Of a stretch of 64,000 nucleotides of DNA, positions 45,169 to 56,634 are shown one piece after another; position 1 is the stretch's first letter; each line of letters begins with the position of its first letter. Source of the DNA: Triplophysa rosa. Its lineage: Eukaryota > Chordata > Actinopteri > Cypriniformes > Nemacheilidae. The notes under the pieces were generated by a model that saw nothing but the letters and a program-made list of their open reading frames with translations, was not told where the DNA came from and ran no database searches. Location of the stretch: contig NC_079898.1 of assembly GCF_024868665.1 (NCBI RefSeq), positions 23,235,364 to 23,299,363 of the forward strand, in the 5' to 3' direction. A program made the translations under genes and the position numbers.

Positions 45169-45269
45169 CCTGACGCACACAGCCAATCGGTTCAACGGCC
45201 TGACGCCTACAGCCAATCGGATCACCTCGCTGAAAACTACAGCAAATCAGATCAACCCTCTGACACTCC
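45169..45269. repeat. 30-bp tandem repeat carrying CCAAT motifs
   Basis: Three and a third units start at 45169, 45199, 45230 and 45260, each CTGACGC...ACAGCCAATCGG...TCA-like. CCAAT occurs exactly 30 bp apart at 45183 and 45213; the third unit has CAAAT instead. About 130 bp downstream, GGGCGGTTATAAAT (about 45396) pairs a GC box with a TATA-like motif. It could be promoter DNA, but no gene follows in the window. Confidence 0.6.
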
Positions 45270-45827
45270 AGGTTTAATTATATTTCGGGGCTCTCGCAGA
45301 ACGGCTGTCAGATTGACTAGCTCTCGCTCTCCGACCCCCGCTGCCTGTGGCTTATGTTTTTGAGATGAAATGTCTCTAGTGGGTAACATTCTGTGGGCGG
45401 TTATAAATGTTCTTTTGACTCAAGATCATTATCATAGCAGCACTGAATTGCTTTATTACTGAGCACTGAAGAGCAAGCTGAAGCGAGCTGGTTTTCAGAA
45501 TGTGCTGTTTTTATCACCGCGTCTACACAGAGCGAACAGTCGGAAACCTATGGTTAGGAGCGTTTCGTGGTACCAACATAAACATGGAGAAAATCAATCT
45601 CCTTTGGTGCACCTATCTTCCAAGATCTATAAAATCTGAATCTTTGTCTATCTTCACTCATCTCTGCTGACTCACACATAAAACTTCTAACTGCGGCAGT
45701 TCTTTTTGCTCCACTTGAATTCATTGATTTTAGATTTAGTACATTTGTAAGTTGCTTGAATAAAGTGCTTGCTAAATAAATAAATGTATGTAAATGAAAC
45801 CGAGAAGCTCTGTTGCTTACACCACTG
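45270..45827. other. Mixed DNA after the CCAAT repeat
   Basis: GGGCGGTTATAAAT at about 45396 could be core-promoter-like. A retroposon-tail fragment (TTGTAAGTTGCTTGAATAAA ... AAATAAATGTATGTAAATG) lies at about 45746-45797. No exon seen. Confidence 0.45.
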
Positions 45828-45829
45828 TT

Positions 45830-46623
45830 CAAAAAGTTGCCACGACTTCCACTGAAATGTCTTTGAAAATAAGTTATGTAGAGAAAGATATTATTGTGCC
45901 GACAGATTAATATCTTTCATTGCAAAACAATCTACACGAGTAGATCAAATAATGAAGAAAAAGCTGCCCATGAGAATGCTAAAATACAACAGTATTGATT
46001 TTCTTTGTATTTTTTGGTTAAAACCTATTCTGTTTGTGTTGATGCATAATTTTGATGGGTTTACTTTACTTTTATTCTAAAATGTGAAAAAAATAGAACA
46101 TTTACTTTTACTTATTTTTCACATTTTAGAAAAATAGTAAGCTCATTAAAACTGTGAAATAACACTATAAAGTCTAAATATAATAAAATTGTTAGGAACC
46201 ATCCAATTTTTCTTTTGCTGAGAATTTGCAGAAATGTTCTCTTTATTTTATCAAGCAGCTTCTTGATGTCTCACTCATTTCAAAGACAAAGACATTTTAA
46301 TGACATTATACATTTTAGTTTGTAATGAAATTTAGAATTTAGTTTGTAAATTCTATTAAGACAGTTATATTTTGTCTACGATTTAAGAACACACTTTAAG
46401 ATTAATACCTTGGTAAGAAAACATTTCACCCAAAAATAACTCAAGCATTCTTCCAAATATCTTTCTCTGTGTTCATCAGAACAAAAATGTATGCAGATTT
46501 GGAACAACTCAAGGGTGTGTAAATGATGACAGAATTTTATTTTTGGGTGAACTGTTCCTTTGATCAACTGGTAGTGTAAATAAATAAAAAACGAGTAATG
46601 ATCCTAAACTTTTAAACACTGTG
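45830..46623. mobile_element. TA-flanked MITE, Tc1/mariner-like
   Basis: TA at 45828-45829 and 46624-46625. The ends CACCACTGTTCAAAAAGTTG and CTAAACTTTTAAACACTGTG are inverted. A near-palindrome, TCTAAAATGTGAAAAAAATA/TTTTTCACATTTTAGA, lies inside. It contains a small TTAA-family MITE. Non-coding. Confidence 0.65.
46413..46562. mobile_element. Short TTAA-family MITE nested in the TA-flanked MITE
   Basis: ATTTCACCCAAAAATAACTC on the left is mirrored by TTTATTTTTGGGTGAACTGT on the right, about 150 bp in all. The internal motif TCTTCCAAATATCTTTCTCT marks the same subfamily as the 55.97 kb copy. The TTAA flanks have decayed. Confidence 0.75.
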
Positions 46624-46625
46624 TA

Positions 46626-48726
46626 TAGCAAAGACATACATCTTAAATTGACTGCACAGCCAAATAAAGAGCCCAAATTTAACAGCATTACAGGACACAG
46701 CATGGCAACATTCATATAAAATTATTATACCGATCTAAGTTTTGTTATTAATCTTAAACAGTTCAGACAGTAGTGAGACTCTTTCAGTGGGACACAGGTT
46801 TAGTTCATCTTTTAAAGTCAGTGATTCAGACTGTCAGTGGCGACTCTCTGAGCAGGAGAGCTCAGGGCCAAACTGGACTCCAGGGAACTACCGAGCACAC
46901 CAGGACCAGCTCCTGTCAATCACAAGCCAAAGAAACACGAGGAAGAGACACGAGTTCAGAAGCTTTAGAGCACATGCTGGGGTCACACTCAGGCGAGAGA
47001 TTGAAAAGTGAAACTTCATGCATATAGAATGACAAACGGACCGGTAAAGACAGACTGATGGATAGATTGCTTCTTTTGTTCTCGACAAACATACAGCATG
47101 CATACATATACAGTATATATATTTATATAGGTATAGGGATTTTGGGTAAAGTGTGTAAAACTGCGCTACATTCCCATTGGTACATTATCAAAACAGCCAA
47201 AACAGCTAATAATCATGCAGAAGAACGGAAATGTTGGTGAATGACGGATGTCTCAGTTCTGTGAAAATCTGTGCGGGGTTTTGTATGGGTGCAGATTTTG
47301 TGCATTACTGCTGACATTTCCATTGATGGGTAAAAAATAGCTTTTAAATGGCCACCCCTGCTGACCGGCTGTCAAACGATTATTTCTGACTGAGGAAAAG
47401 GTGAGTAAAGTCAATGGCAATAATCAGGAAAGTTAACTTACTACACACAAAATAATGGACCGGCTTTGAGGGATCTGGCACATTCATCTTAGACGGATTC
47501 AGTCTCTCATTAAGTGTAATCTTTGCTTTAAAGTCTAATGATGTTAATAGAAACATACTGCTCACCTGGAAAGATCCGCAGGAATCAGAGCTTAGGAGAT
47601 GAAGGGGGGAGAGAGAGACATGCATGATATCTTCGGATTTCGAAGTCTGGATTTGATATTTACATATATATTACATATATATATATATATATATGTATAT
47701 TTACATATATACTGTATGTATACCCACCCTGAGAGCTGCATTATAGAAACTGACACCAGCAAGTCCCAAAGATGTTATTTGTTACGAAAGTTACCTTGAA
47801 TTTTTAGCTGAGCTAAAAAATGTGAAAAGCATTAAACTTGGAAAGGCCTTGTAAAGACGAAACTTTATTGGGGCATAAAAGTGAAGTATTTCTGAGCGCC
47901 ACTGAACAAAATTGCACAAATAACTAGCAAAGTTCGTCAAGACTTTAGACAAGTTTTAAAAAGCTGCAAATCCTTTAAAAAGTTGATATAGCTTTAGGAA
48001 GGACAGACAGACAGATGGACACAGACAATCCTGCCTCTGATTGGTTGCACAGGAAGCTCCGCCTCAAAATCATCGGCTGGAAGTAAACCTACAAATAACA
48101 TTCATTCATTTTGAATCTCTATGTAAAACTGGATGGTATAATTTGCACATCAAAAAAAAGACACACTTCAACTTCCACTCTTGGAAGGAGTATTTAGGGT
48201 CCAGGAGAGGGCACCTTCATTATCTCCAGCCTGGCAGAAGAAATGGACAATTGAGTGCGGCTTTGACTTATTAAGGTCAATGAACAAGAATGTGGGTGAA
48301 TGGACTTGGCAGATGCCAGCAGGTAAAGACAACAGCACGGGCAGGAGAGCATAATCAGTGTGTTAGCATCTCCGTGGATTCACACACACACGTGTGCCTT
48401 TGAACCGCGACCAACCCAAGTGTCAGGCAAAGTTTATTCCACCTGAAATCACACAAACAGTTTTACAAACACACACTGGCACTGTACGTATATAAAAATA
48501 TACACATTTTTCGGTTTTCCTTCTTTGACAAACGGGTAGTGACAGGATGTTTAACCTTCATAAAATGTTAATGGTCAACCATAGAATAACAGTAAAGATG
48601 TTTTCAAGTATTTTCTATGCGTTTTAAATCAAGTTTAACATTTTTGACACCCTTACCAAAATTTGGCACATCTAAAGAGAGTTTATAGAGCTTGGCATCA
48701 GGGTTACCAAGTTCGCACTTTTTCCA

Positions 48727-48730
<4 letters not shown>
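46626..48730. other. Long unique stretch with a small TA repeat
   Basis: A (TA)n tract lies at 47675-47695. No exon or larger repeat recognised. Confidence 0.5.
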
Positions 48731-48772
<42 letters not shown>

Positions 48773-48789
48773 TCCCTCTCCCTCTCTCT
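48731..48789. repeat. (CT)n microsatellite
   Basis: CT dinucleotides, degenerating to CCCTCT at the right end. Confidence 0.96.
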
Positions 48790-50585
48790 AAACTATTTTG
48801 AAAGAACTCGTCCCCGGTAACTAAGTCTATAAGCTAGGTGTTGTTAGAACCTTACTCCACCAATTCAAGTACAGGAAGTCCCAAGAAAACTAATGAAACA
48901 CAAAAATGTTGGCTTTTCCAGTATCAAATTGAACATTCCAACCCCACTGTCATTAAAAACCGTAAAATAAGCTAGATCACATCTAACACAGAGAAAAAGG
49001 TTAAAAATAAAAGTCGACAGAGCAGTAAATACAGATGCAGCAGAGAGCAGACATGAACCCACAGAGAAGCTTCCCTCTCAGCTGTGGAGCCTCCTAAACC
49101 TCTGCTCGTCTTTCGTCTTGTTTCTGCTCGAGTACACCTCTGTGTCTGTGTGAGATGGGAGGAACATAAAATGTTCAGCACAGTGTAACACACAGCGGGT
49201 GAGAACTTTAAGTGTGAAGAGCTTTGCTTGTTCTGCATTTAAAACAGCAAAAACCATATCCAGATCCAACCCGGTGTCATTTCAGCATCGTTTTGAGAAA
49301 TTAAAGCAAACAATAATAATAGAGTTTACAGTATTAAAGATCTTAAAAAATGCATGATGCAATTCACAGTAGCACACACCAGAACACATAACACTGTTGT
49401 ATAAGTTTTGCTTCTGTAATTTAATACACAAATAAATGCTGAGCCGTTTGCATTTGTTCTGTGCATTAAATATAAATGTAAATATGCTTTTGCATTATGA
49501 ATGTAAATATAAATGTTCTGATCGGTTAACACATGGGTGAACATAGTTTTGTGAGTTTACCAACAATGTCCAACCTGGACGCCATCTCGAGCCCCAGCAC
49601 ACATCTAGAAAGCTGAAATATAAAATAAAATAAAAATGACTAATTAAATCACTTTTCTCTTAAAACAAATAGTATGATTGTCAGTGTGCAACAAAAAATA
49701 TTAGTCTTAATGACCCTTTAAATTCAATGTGACATCACAACCAATCGCAACCTATTTTACTTTCATAAGTGACATATTTTAAAATGAAACAGTTTTATTG
49801 GTTTGTTTGTTTTTAGCTAAAAAAAACATGATCCACCACTAACGTGTCAGAATGGAGTCAGGTAGCTGGAATTTAACTGCTTACATCTCAAGCACACAGG
49901 TTTATTCTGTATGTATCCTCGAAATTCTGTTTAAGTCAGATTGGTGATGACAGAAAACTCAGAGCATGTTATATTTTAATAAATATTATGAAGAACGATC
50001 TTTCTGAAATTGGAATTACATGCACCATTGAATCGTACACAATAAGGACGGGAACATGCATTAGGTAAATACAGGCAATTTTGATTCCATGTTGACTTTA
50101 AATATAAAAGTTGGGGCGATGAATTTAATGAGACTTTGTAATGAGATTTTTTTCTGTTTTATATAACAGCAGAGAGCCACAGAAAGGTATTGCATGAGTA
50201 ACCTGATTGGGAAATATCCAAACCCCACAAGAGCACCCTATTATGACATGAGTATGTGAGACATGAGTAAGAAGAAACAATTTTCTGATTTTCTTCAAAT
50301 ACAAACTAATTAATTAAAATATTTAAGTAAAATAAGTATTTGAACACAAAACATCATTCATTGTTCTAATAATAAGAGTATTTTGGGGAGAAAGAGAGAA
50401 ATGCCATTCCTGAGTTAAAGGTTTCTATCAGAGTTTACCTGATAGACATCTCTCACAATATTAAAAAAACTACTTAAAACTACTTCTGTGAATACTTGAC
50501 AAATGAGAAAAAAAAGAAAAAAAAACGTTAACCCTCTCTCTTTCTCTCAACAGGTATTGATCTAGCTTTTGCTGAAACTAGTAAC
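48790..50585. other. Unique DNA, no gene seen
   Basis: Nothing recognised; the overlapping short frames at 48865-49269 show no known domain. Confidence 0.5.
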
Positions 50586-50705
50586 TTTGTATTAGCACCT
50601 ATTGTACAGTATTATTGCTCCTGTATGACATATCGCTTATTGCTCCTTGAACTCTCCTTGTAAGTCACTTTAGATAAAAGCGTCTGCTAAATGACAATGT
50701 AAATG
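50586..50705 (+). repeat. Retroposon-tail fragment
   Basis: ATTATTGCTCCTGTATGACA, TCGCTTATTGCTCCTTGAAC, TTGTAAGTCACTTTAGATAA and AAGCGTCTGCTAAATGAC match 10989-11117. It ends in ATGTAAATG. Confidence 0.75.
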
Positions 50706-51492
50706 TTTACATCTTAAAAGATCACCTTTTTGCAAAATCTGAATTGTAAATTCCCTCTCCCCTTCACCATTCAAGCCTAAAGATGTGTTTTAGTGAAAAG
50801 ATACTCAAATTACAAGGACAGACCTTGAAATAATTGTGGATGGTTCTTCGCCTGCACAGCTATACCGTGGATTACCAAAATGGCAGATGTTGAAATCTCT
50901 GACAAATATGAGCATTACAGCTGTATGAAGTAATATAGAAATTTCCCGTATATGTCCAGATAACATTCTCAATGTGCCTTCAAATTGCTGTCAAACGCAG
51001 ATTTGATGTTTCCAAGCGCCACAACTGGCATAATTCTACTTTCCCCAAAATTTCTGACTGCAAAAATGTGTTTTCCAAAAGAATGGAAATCACATGGGAA
51101 ATGCATTGAGTTTGAGCGCAGCGTGATGTCAACCTGAGTAACAACCTGCATTCAAAGTATCAGTCAGAAATCTGAGAGTAATCACTAAAAATGTTTCAGC
51201 CGTGTAATGAAAGTCAACAGCACACTGGTCTAATGGTTTATTCATGTAAATGGGTTACCCGCCTCTATCATGGCCTAAAGCGAAGAAGAGATGATCAGAG
51301 AGAGATGCTTACCGGAGACTGCTGAAGGACACTGCACTTCTGGAACGGTCGGCTCTAATCCTGAGATGAACTTATCCCGAAGTAATTTGCCCTGACTGCC
51401 TACCAGAGGCCCTGCAGACATCCTCTGATCTCAGTTTCCAGTAACAGGACAGGATGTGATGTCACCCAGAGGAAGACGCATTCAGCATCCCA
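50706..51492. other. Unique DNA, no gene seen
   Basis: Nothing recognised; 51290-51480 is more GC-balanced but shows no splice-bounded frame. Confidence 0.45.
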
Positions 51493-51500
51493 CAGAGCAG

Positions 51501-52723
51501 CAGGGGTGTAAAAAGTACAGATACTGAGAGAAAATTTGAATCAAATAAAAGTCAAAGTATCTTGCCAAAAATGTACTTAGTCACAGTGAAATTAAAATGA
51601 CAATTATGTTTTCATGAAATATTGCAGCGTTTGTAGTAAATAGCTTATCAATATCGGTCATTTTCTTTTTAAAATTCATGTACCCTCATAATCTTCAGTT
51701 GCACTTCCGCCCTGAAATGACGATCCATCTCAAATGACGTAAATTAGCATCCGTTAACTCCTCCCCTTCAACTGTCAGTCTGCTGCCAGTTTCATTTCAA
51801 AATCAATGCAACACCTGTTTTTACACATCCAATCAATTCGCGGTGAAAAATGCAAGCCACGCCCACTAATTTTCTCCTTTGAAATTCCTTCTCACTCGGA
51901 AATGTGTCAGAATACGGAAGTAAAAACTTAAAAATAAGTAAAAATCGCAAAGTCCAGTTCACGGGGACTTTAAGTGAAAGTAAAAAAAGTACTACATTAT
52001 ATTGTTCTTAAGTATCAAAAAAGTAAAAGTAACAGCAAGAATTAAACGATTCTTGTTCAAGCATGGATTCTTCCAATGTTAAGTGAATGAACATTGACTG
52101 GGAGACAGAGGATACACATTACATCTTGTATGAATCCTTACTAACACAACTAAAGGAAAATAACTTGCTAAGATATAATGGGGTGCGTCTCAATCAGCTC
52201 CCTTGTTCAGTAGTCAGGGCACTGATCAGAGAGTCGGTCATCTCATTTGCAAATCCTTTTAGTGCACTGAAACGTTTGTTTTCTTAAAGTATCCCACAAT
52301 GCAACTCAAAAACCAGAGATTGTCAGTGCTCCTTATGTTCCCTTACTTAGACAATTTTTTACTGGAAATCACGAAAAACTTTTAATAAACAAGATGAAAC
52401 ACAGTAGAACTTTTGAAAAGACAAACGCTTATTTTCTTTTATGTATAAACACACATTGCTAGACAGGCAGGGAACACAATCTACTTAACATTTAAATGTA
52501 ATATTAGACCAAATTTATGCCCTGATGTGCAGAGGTGGGCTAAGGAGGCTAAAGCCTCAAATGTTTTATTACCATACATGCGAATCACCCAGGGTCCGTT
52601 AACTTGTCGCATCTTTTTAAATGTAGACACGCCGCAAATGAGCTGAAATAATGGCCGTTCACATTTCTTACTATACTTTAGTATAGTTATCAAGTACAAT
52701 TACTCAAGTACTTTACACCCCTG
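51501..52723. mobile_element. Non-autonomous hAT element, CAGGGGTGTAAA family
   Basis: The exact 8-bp duplication CAGAGCAG lies at 51493-51500 and 52724-52731. The ends CAGGGGTGTAAAAAGTAC and GTACTTTACACCCCTG are inverted. The arms contain AAGTACT/AAGTATC repeats like those of the 32.3 kb element. No transposase. It holds a nested MITE copy. Confidence 0.94.
52181..52530. mobile_element. MITE with GGTGCGTCTCAATC termini, copy 2, nested in hAT
   Basis: It starts GGGTGCGTCTCAATCAGCTC and shares AGTGCACTGAAACGTTTGTT, CCCACAATGCAACTCAAAAA and GACAGGCAGGGAACACAATC with 42425-42888. The right half is missing, so the copy is truncated or was rearranged within the hAT. Confidence 0.7.
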
Positions 52724-52731
52724 CAGAGCAG

Positions 52732-53403
52732 CAAAGTGCACCGGCATTTAGGATCACAGTGAGATTTCTCATTCGTGGAGGCTTGGAAAGCAAAGTCAAA
52801 TTCTGTAAATATTAAATTAAGATTAGGTGTATATGCGTGGGGTGTGTTTATATTTAGCAATTTAACCACAATAAAACAATAAGAACTTTTAACAAGAAGC
52901 AATTATTCTACATTCATTTTCCTTTACAAACTTTTTTCTGATTAAAAAAGCCCACACATACATAACCAGATGCAATCATTAAGAATAAAATAAAAATAGG
53001 CAAGGCAAGGCAAGGCTCAAAAGGTTTAATTAGAAGTGCGATGTTAGTCAGCTCAATTTATAATTAATAATGATTTACAGTAATTAGACAAGCAATGCTT
53101 TTACATTTATTCAAGCATGCTTTTATTCAAAGCAACTTATAAATAGTAGATCAAATGTAATTAAAACAGTGACATGAGAAATGTTGCTAAGTATAGAATT
53201 GTTTAGAAAAGTATGCTGTACAAGTGCACTCGCTAATACAGAAATACATGAGCCAATGTGAAACACTGATTACAAAGTGGTCAGTGTTGTAAACTTTCAA
53301 TTCTGTTGAAGGTCTCCAACGTCAAATGGTTAAAAAAACAGTACAGTCAATAGTACATTTTATTGATTTACACTTAGTCCACTTCCATGCTAAACAGGGC
53401 AAA
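52732..53403. other. Unique DNA with minor repeats
   Basis: (GGCAA)n, about three units at 53000, and a reversed retroposon-tail trace (TTACATTTATTCAAGCATGC ... AAAGCAACTTATAA) at 53100-53145. No exon seen. Confidence 0.5.
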
Positions 53404-53536
53404 ATAGCCCAAGAGCGCAATTTTAAAAAAGCGCCTTTTCAGGTCTAATTTTCACTGCGTGTCTTTAGTAAATACTGACAGTATTATGCCAAAAGAGGCA
53501 TATGCGCTGCCGCAAGCTGTTAGTAAATCTGGGCCA
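53404..53536. repeat. Fragment of a TTAGTAAATCTGGGCC dispersed repeat
   Basis: It contains AAAAGCGCCTTTTCAGGTCT, TTTCACTGCGTGTCTTTAGT and GCTGTTAGTAAATCTGGGCC, which resemble the end of a common fish element. The left end is unclear. Confidence 0.45.
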
Positions 53537-55203
53537 TATAGTGTTTAGTACTTCTATTCATGTTGTCTCAAAACAGCACAGTTGAGTACACTTTTGGTCC
53601 TCTTACGTTTATCTTAATTTAATGTACTAAAGACAACAAAATTAGTGTGTGAAAATAGAGCACGTTAAATTCATTTCTGTGTATTCTTGTGCACTTTTTT
53701 CAGCTGGTTTGATGCATGCACAACAGCCAATGTCATTGTGTGTCAACACGGCATGTTGTGAATCCCTATGAACCATCCCATGGCTTTAGAAGAATCATGA
53801 TATACTGTACTGCAAAAACACTGCACCGGTCCTATGGACTACATTTATGTGCCTTCTTTTTTATGTAAAAATGGCAGAGTGAAGATCTTCACACCTCAGT
53901 TCTGTACCCTACACTCTTTCTGTGTCCCACGGTTGGAGAAAATATTTTTTTTCCATTATTTTTGGGTGAACTCTTATTTTGGAAGACCATGTAAGAACTC
54001 CAAGGCTCAAAAAATCTCACGCTGAAACCTTTCTATTGCTGAAATCAAGCCTATTGCCTTTCTCAAGGATTACACCAACCTGTGAAGTTATGAATTGGGG
54101 GGTTGCACGTGTTACAGCACAAAGAAACGCTCTCATCTAAATATAAATCTGTTTATTTGTCAACTCAGTGAGCATTTCGAGCCCAGGAGACACCAGCCAA
54201 CAGCTATCATTCTCCATGAATAAATCTGTATGTTTGCACCTCAAAGTTGGAAATGGAGACCTCGGACTGTATTACAGAAACATTTCATGTCTTATCAAGT
54301 TTCAGAATTCACATTCAATTCATGAAGCCTTCCATTCTTCCACCGATGTGGACACTCACGGATTTACCGGTTCTCACCTCCACCGGCTTTCACACACCCC
54401 CGGTGTCCTCAACCTCGAGCATCTACCCCCCGCGTGACCGTGCGGCTGTGATTAATTCGGCTGAGCTCGGGGATCTGCTCACAACGAGAGAAATTTAAGC
54501 AGCTAACGGCCGATCAGCCGCACTGCAGCGTCCTGACGCCCGTGAAGCGGCGCACATGGTGAATAACAACAGATGATGTAAGAAAGAGGGCACGGGAGAG
54601 ACATACCAACCTGTACGGTGAGGGAAAAAGGGCTTTATTTTCCCTCTGCGGCTGCCTGCGTCTCTGGAGAGCCGGCAGTACCTCACAGCATTATTGATGA
54701 AGCACATAGCAGAAAACAACACAACAATGAAGACACCAGGAATTCTCCAGCTAGCTGGATGGGAAACAGAGCATGAAAGAGTGAAAAATGCAGTTAGTGT
54801 GAGAAATTGATATAGTGAGTGCAGCAATAGCTCTTCAGCGTGTCATTCTGTGGAACCTGGGACCCATAAAATAACACATTTATACGTTCATCAACCATAC
54901 GTGGAGTCTAGTTTGCATTCACAGTGCAGCTAAACGCAGCTGTCACTCAACTTCTGAACACACAGTTCGCATCTTACAACCAAATTCCATTCCTAAAAAC
55001 TCCAATAGTGAATTTTGAAGAAATCCAAACATAACGCATGAAGGTTAAATGTAACATGCACCTTTTACATTGTTACACAGAGTTGAGCGAGTTGTGCTTT
55101 GGATCTTTATGTGTACTTTGTATTTTCTGTGTTTTCACGAAGAGAAAGATAAAGTTAATTTCTTCGTCATAGAGGTGAAGTCACCAAATCCAACCTTATT
55201 ATC
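53537..55203. other. Unique DNA, no gene seen
   Basis: Around 54330-54700 the DNA is GC-richer, with open frames on both strands (to 110 codons) but no recognised domain. Confidence 0.45.
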
Positions 55204-55207
55204 TTAA

Positions 55208-55574
55208 AGGTCCAATGTGTAATTTTTTGGAGGATCTATTGACAGAAATGCAATATAATAAACATAACTATGTCTTCAGAGGTGTATAAAGACCTTGCAT
55301 AATGAAGCGTTATATTTTTATTAGCTTAGAATGAGCTATTTCTATCTACATACACCACGGGTCCCCTTGCATGGAATTGGCCATGTTGTTTCTACAGTAG
55401 CCTTAAACGGACAGAGAGCGTTTCGTAAATACATTATCTCCTTCGGCAAAGAAGCGAAAACGTGATGACATATAGTGCTCTGTCAGCCACCGTAGTGCTT
55501 CAAAAGGGAAGGGTGGAGGGAGCCGTTGGATGTGATTCAAAAATGGATGCCACTAAATTTTATACAATGGACCT
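55208..55574. mobile_element. AGGTCCAATGTG-type MITE, fullest copy
   Basis: TTAA is on both sides (55204-55207, 55575-55578). Ends AGGTCCAATGTG and ACAATGGACCT are inverted. It is the most complete of three copies in the window. The motif TCAAAAATGGATGCCACTAA shows a small deletion against the others. Confidence 0.92.
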
Positions 55575-55578
55575 TTAA

Positions 55579-55960
55579 ATCTTTAAGTCTTGTTGCCTAC
55601 AACTTGATGCATTACTTTGTAACTTGTCAACAACTCACGGGCAACCTTTTTCTAGGCTTAAAAACATTTTCACACAGTGTGGTTAATTGCAGAGATGTGC
55701 ACTGTATGTTGCTTCTGTAAAAATATGACAGGCAAACCAGGCCAAAGTCTCGTAATCTAATTATGAGATAAGCATCAAAGTTAGATTTCAATCATTAATT
55801 TCACTATGACTTCAATCGTTGTAATTTTGTAATTTGGGTCTCAATATCGCCCTCTCTGTTTGAAACATAAAATGGCACATTACTTTACATACTTCTCTTT
55901 TAGTGGATTGAAGTCAAATTGCATCAAACTGTCATTTCCCTCAAAATCAAACCTGACAGC
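55579..55960. other. Unique DNA, no gene seen
   Basis: Nothing recognised. Confidence 0.5.
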
Positions 55961-55964
55961 TTAA

Positions 55965-56630
55965 AGGGATACTTCACCAAAAAATGTAATTCTGTAATTT
56001 ACTCACCTTAGAGTTGTTCCAAATCTGTATAAATGTCTTTGTTCTGAACACAGAGAAAGATATTTTGAAGAATACAATACAATACAATACAAATTTTATT
56101 TATATAGCACATTTTAAAACAACTGGTGTTGACCAAAGTGCTTTACAAAAGCCAGAAAAGACGAATATATATAATTTATCTATATAATAAAAAAAGAACA
56201 TTAAAACAGGAAAAGACAGTGAAAACAGAAAAGCTAAAAAAAAAAATTGAATAGAAGACATTGCTAAAATCAGAAATCAGATATGATTAAATACTGATGA
56301 GAATCAAGGGATATTAAAAGCAATTGAGAAGAAATAAGTTGAGTAAGAATGCTTGTAACCTCACAGGTTTTGCCCCCCATTGACTCCCATAGTAGGAAAA
56401 AAATACTTTTTTGAACACAAAAGAAGATATTTTGAAGAATGTAGCCCAGCAAACCATTCTGGGCACTTCTGACTACCATTGAATGTTTTCCTACTACGGG
56501 AGTCAACGGGGGGCGAAATCTGTCTGGTTATAAGCATTCTTCCAAATATCTTTCTCTGTGTTCATCAGAACACAGAACTCGAAGGTGAGTAAATGATGAC
56601 AGAATTTTCATTTTTGGGTGAAGTATCCCT
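55965..56630. mobile_element. Palindromic TTAA-family MITE split by a retroposon
   Basis: TTAA at 55961-55964 and 56631-56634. Ends AGGGATACTTCACCAAAAAA and ATTTTTGGGTGAAGTATCCC are inverted. CCCCCATTGACTCCCATAGT and its partner ACTACGGGAGTCAACGGGGG form the inner arms. Without the insertion it would be about 390 bp. Confidence 0.92.
56074..56344 (-). mobile_element. Retroposon inserted in the TTAA-family MITE
   Basis: (ACAAT)n at the left edge is followed by TTTTATTTATATAGCACATT and ACCAAAGTGCTTTACAAAAG, a fish retroposon 3' end read in reverse. AAGAAT flanks it at 56068-56073 and 56345-56350 as a target duplication. The remainder is A-rich and non-coding. Confidence 0.75.
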
Positions 56631-56634
56631 TTAA

